A stretch of 64,000 bases of DNA from an uncultured Collinsella sp. (GCA_902470695.1 CABRHH010000001.1:1-64000), one strand, 5' to 3'; shown: positions 24,766-32,368, counted from the first letter of the stretch. Made by a program: numbers and translations. The notes: generated by a model from the letters alone, not told the origin.

Positions 24766-25335
24766 ATGGCAGAAGACAAGCACATGACGCTGGCCGAGGC
24801 CGTGGCCCAGGTGCAGCGATCCGTGGTGGTGCCCAAGGCACGCTACAACGCCCACGGCAACTTCTACTACCGCAGCATGGAGGACATCGTTGCGGCGCTC
24901 AAGGAGCCGTGCAAGGCGGCGGGAATCGCCTTCACGCTCAACGACTCGATCGAGCAGATCGGCGAGCGCTACTACGTCAAGGCCACGTGCCGCCTGTTCT
25001 TCGAGGACGGCCACGGCGAGCCTTTGGAGATCGATGCGTACGCCCGCGAGCCTTTGAGCCAGAAGGGCATGAACGAGGCGCAGGTGACGGGCAGCGCATC
25101 GAGCTATGCCCGCAAGTACGCGCTCTGCGGAGCTTTCGACATCGACGGCACGAGTGACCCCGACACCCTCATGGGTGACGGCAAGCCCGCCGAGAAGGAG
25201 CCGCCCGAGTTCGGCCGATTCATCGCCAAGTGCAAGAGCTGCGGCACCTCCTACCAGTTCGAGAGCCGCCAGCAGTACGAGCAGTTCAAGGCGAACCCCG
25301 GGTGCTGCCCGTCTCCCGCATGGCAGGTCGTGTAG
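24766..25335 (+). CDS. ERF-family single-strand annealing protein
   Basis: 189 residues. The ERF pattern is clear: KARYNAHGNFYYRSMEDIVA near the N-terminus and GSASSYARKYALCGAFDIDG (about 105-125). ERF proteins anneal complementary single strands and promote RecA-independent phage recombination. A zinc-finger-like tail (CKSCGTSYQF ... PGCC) is added at the C-terminus. It works with the SSB gene 350 bases downstream and with RusA upstream. Confidence 0.92.
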   Translation: MAEDKHMTLAEAVAQVQRSVVVPKARYNAHGNFYYRSMEDIVAALKEPCKAAGIAFTLNDSIEQIGERYYVKATCRLFFEDGHGEPLEIDAYAREPLSQKGMNEAQVTGSASSYARKYALCGAFDIDGTSDPDTLMGDGKPAEKEPPEFGRFIAKCKSCGTSYQFESRQQYEQFKANPGCCPSPAWQVV

Positions 25336-25338
25336 GCC

Positions 25339-25686
25339 ATGCAAGACCTCTACGCCGAGCGCATGCAGCTCTTCGACAGGCTCATGGACGAGCTTCAGGC
25401 GCTGCGCAACAGCGGAAGCCAGTACGCCGAGAACGAGGCCGAGTACCGCAAGGCGCTGCGCATCGCGATCCTTGAGGAGCGATCCAAGGGAACGCCAGTG
25501 ACGGTGATAAGCGACCTCTGCCGAGGACGTGAGGACATAGCCGAGCTGAAGCAGCGCAGGGACTGCTCCGAAGCGCTCTACAAGGCGAGCCAAGAGGCGA
25601 TAAACGTGTACAAGCTCAAGATCCGAACCGTCGACGAGGACATAAAGCGCACCTGGTCGAACGGGACGGGCGAAGGGAGTTACTAA
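25339..25686 (+). CDS. Hypothetical phage protein
   Basis: 115 residues, mostly helical and charged (LMDELQALRNSGSQYAENEA, IAILEERSKGTPVTVISDL). Proteins of this type are found between annealing proteins and SSB in many siphoviruses, and no function is known. It ends at the base before the SSB start region, fully within the operon. Confidence 0.75.
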   Translation: MQDLYAERMQLFDRLMDELQALRNSGSQYAENEAEYRKALRIAILEERSKGTPVTVISDLCRGREDIAELKQRRDCSEALYKASQEAINVYKLKIRTVDEDIKRTWSNGTGEGSY

Positions 25687-26250
25687 ATGTCGATCAACCG
25701 AGTGAACATCAGCGGAAACTTGACCCGCGACCCCGAGCTGCGGGCTACCCAGGGCGGCATGCAGGTTCTGGGCTTCGGCGTGGCGGTCAACGACCGCCGC
25801 CGCAACCAGCAAACCGGCGAGTGGGAGGACTACCCGAACTTCGTGGACTGCACGATGTTCGGCAACCGCGCCGAGAGCATGGGCCGCATCCTGCACAAGG
25901 GCATGAAGGTGGCCATCGAGGGCAAGCTGCGCTATTCGAGCTGGGACAAGGACGGCCAGCGCCGATCCAAGCTTGAGGTGATCGTGGACGAGATCGAGTT
26001 CATGAGCCAGAAGCAGGGCCAGCAAGCGCCGCAGGGATACCAGCAGCAGTACGCGCCGCAGCCCGCCCCGCAGACGGCGCCCCAGCAGTGGAACGCGCAG
26101 CAGGCCTATCAGCAGCCCCCTGCGCCGCCGCAGGGCTACCAGCAGGCACCCGCACAGTACGCGCCGCAGCCCGCCCCGCAGGCGGCGCCGCAGCAAGCGC
26201 CCATGCCGCCCGCCCAGGAAAGCCTGTACGACGGCGACATCCCGTTTTAG
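25687..26250 (+). CDS. ssb: Single-stranded DNA-binding protein
   Basis: 187 residues. The OB-fold (about 1-110) starts MSINRVNISGNLTRDPELR and contains FGNRAESMGRILHKGMKVAI. A Gln/Pro/Ala-rich flexible linker (about 115-178) is made of imperfect QGYQQAPAQYAPQPAPQ repeats. The last six residues, DGDIPF, are the acidic tip by which SSB recruits partner proteins. Coats single strands in phage replication and recombination. Confidence 0.95.
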   Translation: MSINRVNISGNLTRDPELRATQGGMQVLGFGVAVNDRRRNQQTGEWEDYPNFVDCTMFGNRAESMGRILHKGMKVAIEGKLRYSSWDKDGQRRSKLEVIVDEIEFMSQKQGQQAPQGYQQQYAPQPAPQTAPQQWNAQQAYQQPPAPPQGYQQAPAQYAPQPAPQAAPQQAPMPPAQESLYDGDIPF

Positions 26251-26263
26251 GGGCGATGGCGGC

Positions 26264-26914
26264 ATGCAGGTACTGGACTCGCTCATAGACGGGCCGCTTA
26301 GGCTGCGCAACCGCAGGGAGGGCGACGAGCTTATCGGCATGATCGTCCGGTACCTGCGAACTGGCGAGCAGCCCGAGCCTCGGACGGACGCCCAAGAGGC
26401 CGTGCTGTTCGCCGTGCAGCCCGTCATGGAGACCTCGCGCAAGCGCATCGTGGCGGGAGGATCGGGCGGCAAGGCGGCAAGCAAACCCGAGAGCAAACGG
26501 GCAAGCGAAACGGGAAGCAAACCGCCAAGCAAAAGCGGAAGCAAAACGCAGAGCAAAGCGGCAAGCAACGATGCAAGCAAACCCGAGAGCAAACGGGCAA
26601 GCGAAGAGGAAGAGGAAGAGGGGTTAGGAAAAGGGATTAAGGAGAGAGGGAAAGCGGCGCGTTTCCGCGCCCCCTCTCCCGCCGAGGTCGCCGAATACGC
26701 CCAGCAGTTCGCTGCGGACAAGGGACTCGACCTCACCGCCCTCGACTTCGACCCCGAGCGCTTCGTCGACTTCTACGCCCAGAAGGGCTGGATGGTCGGG
26801 CGATCGCACATGAAGGACTGGAAGGCAACGGTGCGCAACTGGCTGCGCACCTCGAAGCCCAAAAACGGCATGGCAAAGGAGGTGCCAGACGATGGATTTT
26901 CGGCCTACGACTGA
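26264..26914 (+). CDS. Replication initiator-like phage protein with internal repeat linker
   Basis: 216 residues. N-terminal part (1-65: LIDGPLRLRNRREGDELIGM, TDAQEAVLFAVQPVM) and C-terminal part (about 135-205: SPAEVAEYAQQFAADKGLDL, FDPERFVDFYAQKGWMVG) match DUF6291-like replisome proteins of phages. Between them is a Ser/Lys-rich linker (about 70-118). It stands directly before a DnaC-like loader, like lambda O before P. The DNA that encodes the linker contains iteron-like repeats, listed separately as a possible origin. The final residues overlap the loader gene by 23 bases. Confidence 0.78.
   Translation: MQVLDSLIDGPLRLRNRREGDELIGMIVRYLRTGEQPEPRTDAQEAVLFAVQPVMETSRKRIVAGGSGGKAASKPESKRASETGSKPPSKSGSKTQSKAASNDASKPESKRASEEEEEEGLGKGIKERGKAARFRAPSPAEVAEYAQQFAADKGLDLTALDFDPERFVDFYAQKGWMVGRSHMKDWKATVRNWLRTSKPKNGMAKEVPDDGFSAYD
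26477..26655 (+). repeat. Iteron-like repeats and purine tract: candidate phage replication origin
   Basis: A perfect 33-base direct repeat starting GCAAGCAAACCCGAGAGCAA lies at 26477-26509 and 26573-26605. Between the copies the unit AGCAAAN recurs five or more times. A run of almost pure purines then spans about 26604-26655 and includes the only A/T-richer patch nearby (TTAGGAAAAGGGATTAAGG). Iterons followed by an asymmetric A-rich stretch inside an initiator gene is the layout of the lambda-type origin. Confidence 0.5.
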
Positions 26915-27605
26915 GTGCCCGCACTGCGGCGCGACCCTCAAGGCCCGCACCACGCGGCTCGCTGGGCGGACGCTGTTCTGCGGCTACGAGCAGTGCGGCT
27001 GCGCAGGCGCCGAGGCCGAGCGCGAGAAGGAGCGCCAGGCCGAGGCCGAGGCGGCTCGCAAGGCTGAGCTCGACAGAGCCATGCACGACTGGAAGCGGGC
27101 GGGCGTGCCCGATCGCTACGTGAGCCTCGACCACCCGTTGGCCGCCGAGATCGCCGAGTGCATGAAGCGCGGCCAGTGGGTGTACCTCTGGGGAGACGTC
27201 GGAACTCATAAGACCACCTGCGCCGCAGCCGTGGCGAAGCGCCTGGCCGGCGGCAAGCGGTCGGTGCTCATGGCACCGATGTACCGCATCCTCGACGAGA
27301 TCCAGCGCAGCTTCCACGACGGCGGCGACCCGCTCAAGCGCTACGCCGAGGTGCGCTACCTGATCGTGGACGACCTGGGCAAGCGCAGGCCGACGGGCTT
27401 CGTGCTCGACAGCCTGTTCAGCCTGATCGACCAGCGCTATTCGGCGATGCTTCCCACGCTGGTGACCACGCAGTACAAGCCGAGCGACCTCGTGCGCAGG
27501 CTCGCCGAGCAGGGAGACCCCGACACCGCGAAGGCAATAGTGTCGCGGCTCAGGGGCGGCGCGAGGGTCGTGCACTTCGACGGCCCGGACGGGAGGTTGC
27601 AATGA
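26892..27605 (+). CDS. DnaC-like helicase loader (AAA+ ATPase)
   Basis: 237 residues. N-terminal four-Cys zinc ribbon (CPHCGATL ... CGYEQCGC), a charged helix (about 38-62), and an AAA+ domain: Walker A WGDVGTHKTT (near 100), Walker B YLIVDDLGK (near 158) and a sensor segment LVTTQYKPSDL. It would load the host replicative helicase onto the origin marked by the initiator-like protein encoded just upstream. Confidence 0.9.
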   Translation: MDFRPTTECPHCGATLKARTTRLAGRTLFCGYEQCGCAGAEAEREKERQAEAEAARKAELDRAMHDWKRAGVPDRYVSLDHPLAAEIAECMKRGQWVYLWGDVGTHKTTCAAAVAKRLAGGKRSVLMAPMYRILDEIQRSFHDGGDPLKRYAEVRYLIVDDLGKRRPTGFVLDSLFSLIDQRYSAMLPTLVTTQYKPSDLVRRLAEQGDPDTAKAIVSRLRGGARVVHFDGPDGRLQ

Positions 27606-28057
27606 TTCTCGATGCGGGGGTGCTTCGCGGCTACCCCAAGGAGCGAGCCGAGCTTTACGGCAAGCCTCACCTGGGTGTGCACTACACCCACGGAAAGGCC
27701 TACGAGGCGCTTTCGCCCCGATGCTGCGTCTGCGGCAGGCGCGCCGGAAGCGTGCACCACGTGGCGCACCGGTCTTGGGGCGAGACGTTCCGCCTGGTCA
27801 CGCCGTGCGGCTCCTGGGACTTGCGAAGCCCGCTGTTCTGCCTCTGCGGCAGCGGCACCACCGGGTGCCACGACAAGTTCCACGGCGGGGCGCGGCTCAA
27901 GGCCGAGTGGCGCTGGCGGCATCCGGTCTACGAGGAGGCCTGGTGGACGGGTCAGCTGTTGCAGGTCTACGAGCCGCACGACCCCGGGCTTTACGAATAC
28001 GGATATTGGCTGATCACAGACCGTGACGGCAACGAGATGATACGAGAAGGGATATGA
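27602..28057 (+). CDS. HNH-like zinc protein
   Basis: 151 residues. Paired zinc ligands CCVCGRRAGSVHHVAHRSW and CLCGSGTTGCHDKFHG (about 40-102) give an HNH/treble-clef pattern: CxxC, His-His and a second CxxC-like pair with a distal His. Possibly a nuclease used in recombination or packaging, or a structural zinc protein. Starts in an ATGA overlap with the loader gene. Confidence 0.65.
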   Translation: MILDAGVLRGYPKERAELYGKPHLGVHYTHGKAYEALSPRCCVCGRRAGSVHHVAHRSWGETFRLVTPCGSWDLRSPLFCLCGSGTTGCHDKFHGGARLKAEWRWRHPVYEEAWWTGQLLQVYEPHDPGLYEYGYWLITDRDGNEMIREGI

Positions 28058-28060
28058 CCC

Positions 28061-28456
28061 ATGGAGATCAAGACATGCGAGCAGTACGTGCTCGATCAGC
28101 TGGAGCAGGCGCGGGCGGAGCGCGATTGGCTGCGCGGCAAGCTTGAGCAGGCGCAGGACGAGGCAGAGGAGCTGCGCGGCAAGCTCATGGAGCGCGGCGA
28201 GCGCGATGCCTCGAAGGTCGAGCAGGCCATCCGCAAGGAGGGCCGCCGTAAGCTCTACCGCGACGGCAGCGGCTACCGCACGAGCGTGGACGACGGCGGC
28301 AAGCTCATTCCGTTCTCTGACTGGTGCATCGAGCACGTCGGCTACTCAAGCCTGCGCTGCGGCATGACCAAGAGCGAGTTCATCGCCTACTTCGAGCCTG
28401 AGTTCCGAGAGGAGTACGACGAGCTGGTCAACGAGTGGAAGGCGGGCCAGGAATGA
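28061..28456 (+). CDS. Hypothetical coiled-coil phage protein
   Basis: 131 residues. Residues about 5-65 form a coiled coil (LDQLEQARAERDWLRGKLEQ and AEELRGKLMERGERDASKV). The C-terminal half is a compact mixed domain (SDWCIEHVGYSSLRCGMTKS). Family not recognised. Overlaps the next gene by four bases. Confidence 0.65.
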   Translation: MEIKTCEQYVLDQLEQARAERDWLRGKLEQAQDEAEELRGKLMERGERDASKVEQAIRKEGRRKLYRDGSGYRTSVDDGGKLIPFSDWCIEHVGYSSLRCGMTKSEFIAYFEPEFREEYDELVNEWKAGQE

Positions 28457-28665
28457 TACGCATTTACGAGCGCTCGCTTTGCCAGAGCTACGCGAGCGCC
28501 TACCGCCAGGGCATCCTGCTCGCCAAGACCGACGACGAGGCCGAGGCGCTTTCGATCGTCGAGTCGCTGACCGACGACAGCTACCAGTGCTTCGCGCTGC
28601 TGGAAGACGGGACCGTGCTCGACCTTCGGGGCCGGTTCCCCGGCTGCGTGGAGGTGGGCGAATGA
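28453..28665 (+). CDS. Small hypothetical phage protein
   Basis: 70 residues, no motif recognised (YERSLCQSYASAYRQGILLA, LEDGTVLDLRGRFPGCVEVG). The ATGA overlaps at both ends, the standard joint of this operon, are the best support. Confidence 0.6.
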   Translation: MIRIYERSLCQSYASAYRQGILLAKTDDEAEALSIVESLTDDSYQCFALLEDGTVLDLRGRFPGCVEVGE

Positions 28666-28847
28666 GCGGGATCATTTGCAGCGAGTGCGGGCGCGACATC
28701 GACGCGCTGGGGCAGGACAACATGAGCTTCACTAGCGAGCCGCTATGCGAGGACTGCTGGAACGAGGCGCAGCGGTTCATTTATAAACAACCGAAGGAAA
28801 ACGAGGTGAAAGCCAATGAAAATCAAGAACTCGATCAGGGAGATTAA
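28662..28847 (+). CDS. Small zinc-ribbon protein
   Basis: 61 residues. CSECGRDIDA ... CEDCWNEAQ (about 6-30) is a four-Cys zinc ribbon; the tail is Lys/Glu/Asn-rich. Starts in an ATGA overlap and overlaps the next gene by 32 bases. Function unknown. Confidence 0.65.
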   Translation: MSGIICSECGRDIDALGQDNMSFTSEPLCEDCWNEAQRFIYKQPKENEVKANENQELDQGD

Positions 28848-29064
28848 GAAGGCCAAGATGCCGCCGTGCACCCGATGCGTGCACTCGCGCTTCAAGGGCT
28901 TCGACCACGTGACCATCCTATGCGTATGCGAGGCATACCGCGACCACGTGGAGCGCACGCGCTGCGAGTGCTACGGCAGTTTCGCTGCAATAAACGTGCG
29001 CGGAACCAGATGGTGCCGATTCGAGCAGAAACCGCCGAAGGCCGAGGACGGTGACGAGTCATGA
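28816..29064 (+). CDS. Small Cys-rich phage protein
   Basis: 82 residues with seven Cys (CTRCVHS, CVCEAYR, CECYGS, WCRFEQ), probably zinc-binding. Basic N-terminus (KIKNSIREIKKAK). Overlaps its neighbours at both ends. No known family. Confidence 0.6.
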   Translation: MKIKNSIREIKKAKMPPCTRCVHSRFKGFDHVTILCVCEAYRDHVERTRCECYGSFAAINVRGTRWCRFEQKPPKAEDGDES

Positions 29065-29381
29065 AGACCGTCGAGGCGCCGGAAGCGATCGAGCCGTGGC
29101 GCATCATCTGCGCGGCTCAAAGCGAGCCTGATTACAGCGAAGAGCGCTACATGTTGATCTACGCCGGCGATGGAAGCGACGACTATTACGACAAAGGCTA
29201 CATCTTGCTGGAGGGCTGGCACTGCTCCTGCTACGACTGGCCCGAGGTCGATTGGGACGCCACCTATTACGAGGAAGACGAGCTGCTGAAGATTGCCGAC
29301 ATGCGCAAGCGCAACCCGTCGGACAGCGCCGAGCGCCGCTTCTTCATGCTCGTCGAGCAAGCATTGGGGGCGCACCAATGA
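29061..29381 (+). CDS. Acidic hypothetical phage protein
   Basis: 106 residues, strongly acidic with many Tyr and Trp (DGSDDYYDKGYILLEGWHCS, EVDWDATYYEEDELLKIADM). The composition recalls DNA-mimic or antirestriction proteins, but homologues of this kind are common near phage methylases and have no proven function. ATGA overlap with the methylase gene. Confidence 0.6.
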   Translation: MKTVEAPEAIEPWRIICAAQSEPDYSEERYMLIYAGDGSDDYYDKGYILLEGWHCSCYDWPEVDWDATYYEEDELLKIADMRKRNPSDSAERRFFMLVEQALGAHQ

Positions 29382-30193
29382 AGTACGTCTCGCTTTTCAG
29401 CGGCATAGAGGCCGCGACCGTGGCGTGGGAGCCGCTGGGCTGGGAGCCTGTGTGCTTCGCCGAGTTCGACGAGTTCCCCAGCGCCGTTTTGGCCGAGCGG
29501 TACCCCGAGGTGCCGAATATCGGCGACGTTACCAAGATGAACTGGAAGAAGTACCGCAACAAGGTGGATCTGGTGGTGGGCGGAAGCCCATGCCAATCCT
29601 TCTCGATCGCGGGCAAACGGGAGGGGTTGCAAGGTGAGTCAGGACTCATGTTCGAGTACATTCGGGCGGTACGTGAGATACGTCCTCGATGGTTTCTTTG
29701 GGAAAACGTCCCGGGAGCGCTCTCAAGCGAGAATGGGGAGGCTTTCCGACAGCTCCTGTCCGAAATGGACAAGCTCGGGTACGGTCTGGCGTGGCGCGTA
29801 CTCGATGCGCAGTTCTTCGGAGTGGCCCAAAGACGCCGCCGTCTCTTTCTTGTCGGACATCTTGGAGCCTGCCCCCCCGTCGGCGTACTCATTGAGCCGG
29901 AGAGCATGCGAGGGGATCTTGAATCGAGCGCGGAAAAGAGGGCGAGCCTTGCCGAAGAGGCTGGAAGAAGCCCTCGTAGTGCAGGCTTCAAGTACCACCA
30001 AGGGGCAGGCGCGGGAGGAGTAGGCGCAGAGCCCGAGCAGTCCCCCACGCTCACCGCCGATTGGCACAACCCCGCCGTGTACCCCATCGACGAGCCGATA
30101 ACGATGGCCGACCTCAACGCCAACACGGCGATCGGATACGACATGGTGGGCACGCTCAAGGTTGGCGGCGACGCGCCGTCGGTGTGCCTGTGA
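29378..30193 (+). CDS. C5-cytosine DNA methyltransferase, N-terminal catalytic part
   Basis: 271 residues with motif I (SLFSGIEAATVAWE), motif IV (GGSPCQSFSIAGKREG, catalytic Cys near 72), motif VI (WENVPGAL) and motif VIII (QRRRRLFLVG). The frame ends in the target-recognition region, before motifs IX and X, which lie in another frame from 30190. Dcm-type enzymes methylate C5 of cytosine, here probably protecting phage DNA from host restriction. The stop overlaps a GTG start in the next frame (GTGA), so the enzyme is either made as two coupled subunits or results from a frameshift. Confidence 0.88.
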   Translation: MKYVSLFSGIEAATVAWEPLGWEPVCFAEFDEFPSAVLAERYPEVPNIGDVTKMNWKKYRNKVDLVVGGSPCQSFSIAGKREGLQGESGLMFEYIRAVREIRPRWFLWENVPGALSSENGEAFRQLLSEMDKLGYGLAWRVLDAQFFGVAQRRRRLFLVGHLGACPPVGVLIEPESMRGDLESSAEKRASLAEEAGRSPRSAGFKYHQGAGAGGVGAEPEQSPTLTADWHNPAVYPIDEPITMADLNANTAIGYDMVGTLKVGGDAPSVCL

Positions 30194-30528
30194 GCGCCTG
30201 CACGCTGCTTGTCCGTTGCGGATGCGCGGGCGGCGGCAAGGGCGCGCTGGTGAGCGACGAGGTATCGCTCACCCTATCGACGAGCAACACTCAGACGCTT
30301 TTCAGCGAGGAAGGAGGAGGCATGGTTGTGCGAAGGCTCACGCCGCGCGAGTGCGAGCGGCTGCAAGGCTTCCCCGATGATTGGACGAGGATACCCTATC
30401 GCGGCAAGCCCGCAGACGAGTGCCCGGACGGCCCGCGCTACAAGGCGATCGGCAACAGCATGGCCGTCCCCGTGATGCGGTGGATCGGCGAGAGGATCGC
30501 CATGGCCGAGGCGGGTGAGATCGCATGA
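30190..30528 (+). CDS. C5-cytosine DNA methyltransferase, C-terminal part (motifs IX and X)
   Basis: 112 residues from GTG 30190. Contains the end of the recognition region (CTLLVRCGCAGGGKGALVSD), motif IX (RRLTPRECERLQGFPDDWT, about 55-73) and motif X (YKAIGNSMAVPVMRWIGERI). Motif X completes the cofactor site, so this chain must associate with the upstream chain for activity. Naturally split C5 methylases that reassemble are known. The ATGA joint with the next gene at the other end shows translation reaches it. Confidence 0.85.
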   Translation: MSACTLLVRCGCAGGGKGALVSDEVSLTLSTSNTQTLFSEEGGGMVVRRLTPRECERLQGFPDDWTRIPYRGKPADECPDGPRYKAIGNSMAVPVMRWIGERIAMAEAGEIA

Positions 30529-30701
30529 GCTGCGACCCGTATAAATGGACGTGCGCGAGGTGCGGCAAAACGCACTGCAACCCGTTTTTCACGAGCTACC
30601 CGCGCGAATTTTGGAAGGACAACAAGAAGCGTGTCGGCGAGGTCTGCGAAAAGTGCCGCGACGAAATCGACTATAGCAACGTGCGAGAGGAGCAGAAATG
30701 A
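30525..30701 (+). CDS. Small zinc-ribbon protein
   Basis: 58 residues with two CxxC pairs (CARCGKTHC and CEKCRDE). Starts in an ATGA overlap with the methylase C-terminal gene and ends in an ATGA overlap with the DUF4406 gene. Function unknown. Confidence 0.65.
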   Translation: MSCDPYKWTCARCGKTHCNPFFTSYPREFWKDNKKRVGEVCEKCRDEIDYSNVREEQK

Positions 30702-31030
30702 AGAAGGCGATGATCGTCCAGCCCATGAACGGGCTTGGCGAGGAGCAGATACTTGAGGCCCGCGCGAAGGCGGTCGCAGAGCTTGAGCGGCGCGGATACG
30801 AGGTCGTGGACACGTACTTCAAGGACGGCCTCGCGGTGCCGCCCAAGGTGGTGAACGTGCCGCTGTACTACCTGAGCCAAAGCCTTGGCAAGATGGCCGA
30901 GTGCGACGCTGTGTACCTATGCGATGGCTGGGAGAACGCACGGGGCTGCAAGGTCGAGCGCGCCGCAGCTGTGGCCTACGACCTTGAGATCATCGGGTAC
31001 GACCTACCGTGCCGTGGTGATGCCTCGTGA
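30698..31030 (+). CDS. DUF4406 protein (nucleoside deoxyribosyltransferase-like fold)
   Basis: 110 residues. MIVQPMNGLGEEQILEARAK at the start and CDAVYLCDGWENARGCKVER near the end are typical of DUF4406, a small Rossmann-like family common in phages and related to nucleoside 2-deoxyribosyltransferases. It may alter nucleotide pools or nucleotide signals; no activity is established. Coupled by ATGA and GTGA overlaps. Confidence 0.85.
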   Translation: MKKAMIVQPMNGLGEEQILEARAKAVAELERRGYEVVDTYFKDGLAVPPKVVNVPLYYLSQSLGKMAECDAVYLCDGWENARGCKVERAAAVAYDLEIIGYDLPCRGDAS

Positions 31031-31323
31031 GCATGGCCTACTACGAGCCGGGCAGCGGGTGGAACCTGCCGCCCGGCTGCTTCGATGGAGACCCGAACGC
31101 GCCGTGGAACCAGGTGGACGAGCCGGCTTGCGGAGATTGCGCCCACTGCATAGAGGGATGCTGCGACTACGGCATCTGCGAGCTTGAGTTCGAGGAGGCT
31201 TTCAGCGCCCAGGAGGCGAAGGAGGCGATGGCGGCATGGGAGGCTGCGAAGTGGGCGCGAGACTGGATCGTCGAACACTACAAGGACATGCAGGAGGACT
31301 GGTGCAAACGGTTCGATGGATAG
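31027..31323 (+). CDS. Cys-rich hypothetical phage protein
   Basis: 98 residues from GTG 31027 (GTGA overlap; an ATG lies two codons later). CGDCAHCIEGCCDYGIC (about 37-53) is a probable zinc site; the C-terminal half is helical with many Trp and Lys. Family not recognised. Confidence 0.6.
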   Translation: MSMAYYEPGSGWNLPPGCFDGDPNAPWNQVDEPACGDCAHCIEGCCDYGICELEFEEAFSAQEAKEAMAAWEAAKWARDWIVEHYKDMQEDWCKRFDG

Positions 31324-31430
31324 CGGCATCATGCGCCGCGCTGCTTGTCGCGGTTGTGACCCTTGAGCTTTATGTAATCAGAACGCTGGCGGCGGGGCTG
31401 GTGGTTCTGGCCCTGCTCGCCTGCGGGTAG
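31302..31430 (+). CDS. Very small membrane protein
   Basis: 42 residues from GTG 31302, with CAGGAGG upstream inside the preceding gene. Almost wholly hydrophobic: WIAASCAALLVAVVTLELYV and RTLAAGLVVLALLACG, one or two spans. Supported by the ribosome site and the place in a chain of overlapping small genes. Confidence 0.45.
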   Translation: MQTVRWIAASCAALLVAVVTLELYVIRTLAAGLVVLALLACG

Positions 31431-31441
31431 GAGGTGGCAGA

Positions 31442-31669
31442 TTGACCAACTGGGAGCGGTACTTCGGTTCGCCCGAGGCCGCGATGCGCATGGAGGTGCG
31501 CATGCTGCGCGACGGGCGGCGGCTCAAAATCTCGCTGAGCGAGTGCAACCCCTTCACAACGTGCGCGTTCGAGTCGCGCTGGGTGCGGGACTTCGCCTCG
31601 TGGGGCGAGTACATGGACTGGCTCAAGGCCGAGTACGACGATGGAACCATCAGGTGGGAGGACGAATGA
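31442..31669 (+). CDS. Small hypothetical phage protein (TTG start)
   Basis: 75 residues. The start codon is TTG at 31442, supported by TAGGAGGTG ten bases before and by the N-terminus NWERYFGSPEAAMR, which is frequent in phage early proteins. A Trp-rich end (DFASWGEYMDWLKAEYDDG) follows. Function unknown. Confidence 0.6.
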   Translation: MTNWERYFGSPEAAMRMEVRMLRDGRRLKISLSECNPFTTCAFESRWVRDFASWGEYMDWLKAEYDDGTIRWEDE

Positions 31670-31782
31670 GCCGCCCGGGATGCAACCGGGGATGCCTGCT
31701 CGTGATAGCGGTATCCCTGCTAATAGACGGATTGACGCTGTGGGCGGCGGTATCGCTGGCCCGCATGATCATTGGAGGATGA
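31666..31782 (+). CDS. Very small membrane protein
   Basis: 38 residues: short basic start with two Cys (RPGCNRGC), then one span (LLVIAVSLLIDGLTLWAAVS). ATGA overlap with the gene before. One of three minute membrane proteins in a row. Confidence 0.5.
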   Translation: MSRPGCNRGCLLVIAVSLLIDGLTLWAAVSLARMIIGG

Positions 31783-31783
31783 T

Positions 31784-31900
31784 ATGATCAACAGACTTAT
31801 CGGCAAGGTTCTCGGCGCCGCCATCGGAATCTTCCTTATCGCGCTCGCATGCTACGGCATCGTGTGGGCGATCTCGGGAATCTCCGGGCTGCTGCCATGA
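31784..31900 (+). CDS. Very small membrane protein
   Basis: 38 residues, one hydrophobic span (VLGAAIGIFLIALACYGIVW), basic N-terminus. TTGGAGGATG gives a good ribosome site before the ATG at 31784. Its stop overlaps the HNH gene start (ATGA). Confidence 0.5.
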   Translation: MINRLIGKVLGAAIGIFLIALACYGIVWAISGISGLLP

Positions 31901-32187
31901 GCGGCAACCCGCGCAACCGCAACGGCAACGCGCGGCGCAAGCTGAGGGCAAGGCTGAGGGCCGAGGGCAGGCCGTGCCACATATGCGGCCAGCCGATAGA
32001 CTACAGCCTTCCGAGCGGCGACCCGTGGAGCTTCGAGGTTGACGAGCTGCTGCCCGTGTCGAGGGGAGGCAGCCCGCTGGACTATTCAAACGTGGATGCC
32101 GCTCACAGGATCTGCAATCAGCGGCGCGGCAACAGGATGCCGGGCGACGCCAAGCAGTACCAGATACGCCGCACGCGGCTGTTCTAG
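31897..32187 (+). CDS. HNH endonuclease
   Basis: 96 residues. A basic N-terminus is followed by CHICGQPID and the beta-beta-alpha metal motif FEVDELLPVSRGG ... NVDAAHRICNQRRGN. HNH genes placed just before terminase are known to be needed for DNA packaging in several phages, where they work with the terminase. The usual first His of the motif is replaced by Glu-Leu in VDELL, as in many phage versions. Confidence 0.88.
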   Translation: MSGNPRNRNGNARRKLRARLRAEGRPCHICGQPIDYSLPSGDPWSFEVDELLPVSRGGSPLDYSNVDAAHRICNQRRGNRMPGDAKQYQIRRTRLF

Positions 32188-32213
32188 CGCAAAACATAAC
32201 AATGCACCAATAG

Positions 32214-32250
32214 GGGCGCGGTCGTTTCGGCGGTCGCGCCCTTTCTTTTG
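32214..32250 (+). terminator. Terminator after the early operon
   Basis: GGGCGCG pairs with CGCGCCC (32214-32242) across a 15-base loop, followed by TTTCTTTT. It would end the early transcript before the packaging genes. The gap 32188-32412 also holds the conserved ATCTCACG element and may contain the packaging start site (cos or pac), which cannot be read by eye. Confidence 0.65.
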
Positions 32251-32368
32251 GCTCCGAGCGCCGAAGCCGCCTAAAAGAGGCGGGGCGGTCGCCCCTCCCC
32301 CGGGTCGGAAGGCCACCCCGGCCGCCTAGGGCCGATTTCCCCCCCCGCCCGTTCCGAACGATTTCGCT

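Noticed and set aside
24178..26736. Leftward frame of about 850 residues
   Set aside because: Antisense to DUF1351, ERF and SSB genes; Leu/His/Arg-rich without domain pattern.
31897..32187. Homing endonuclease
   Set aside because: The small HNH protein sits in the packaging-linked position and does not interrupt a gene; a packaging cofactor is more likely.
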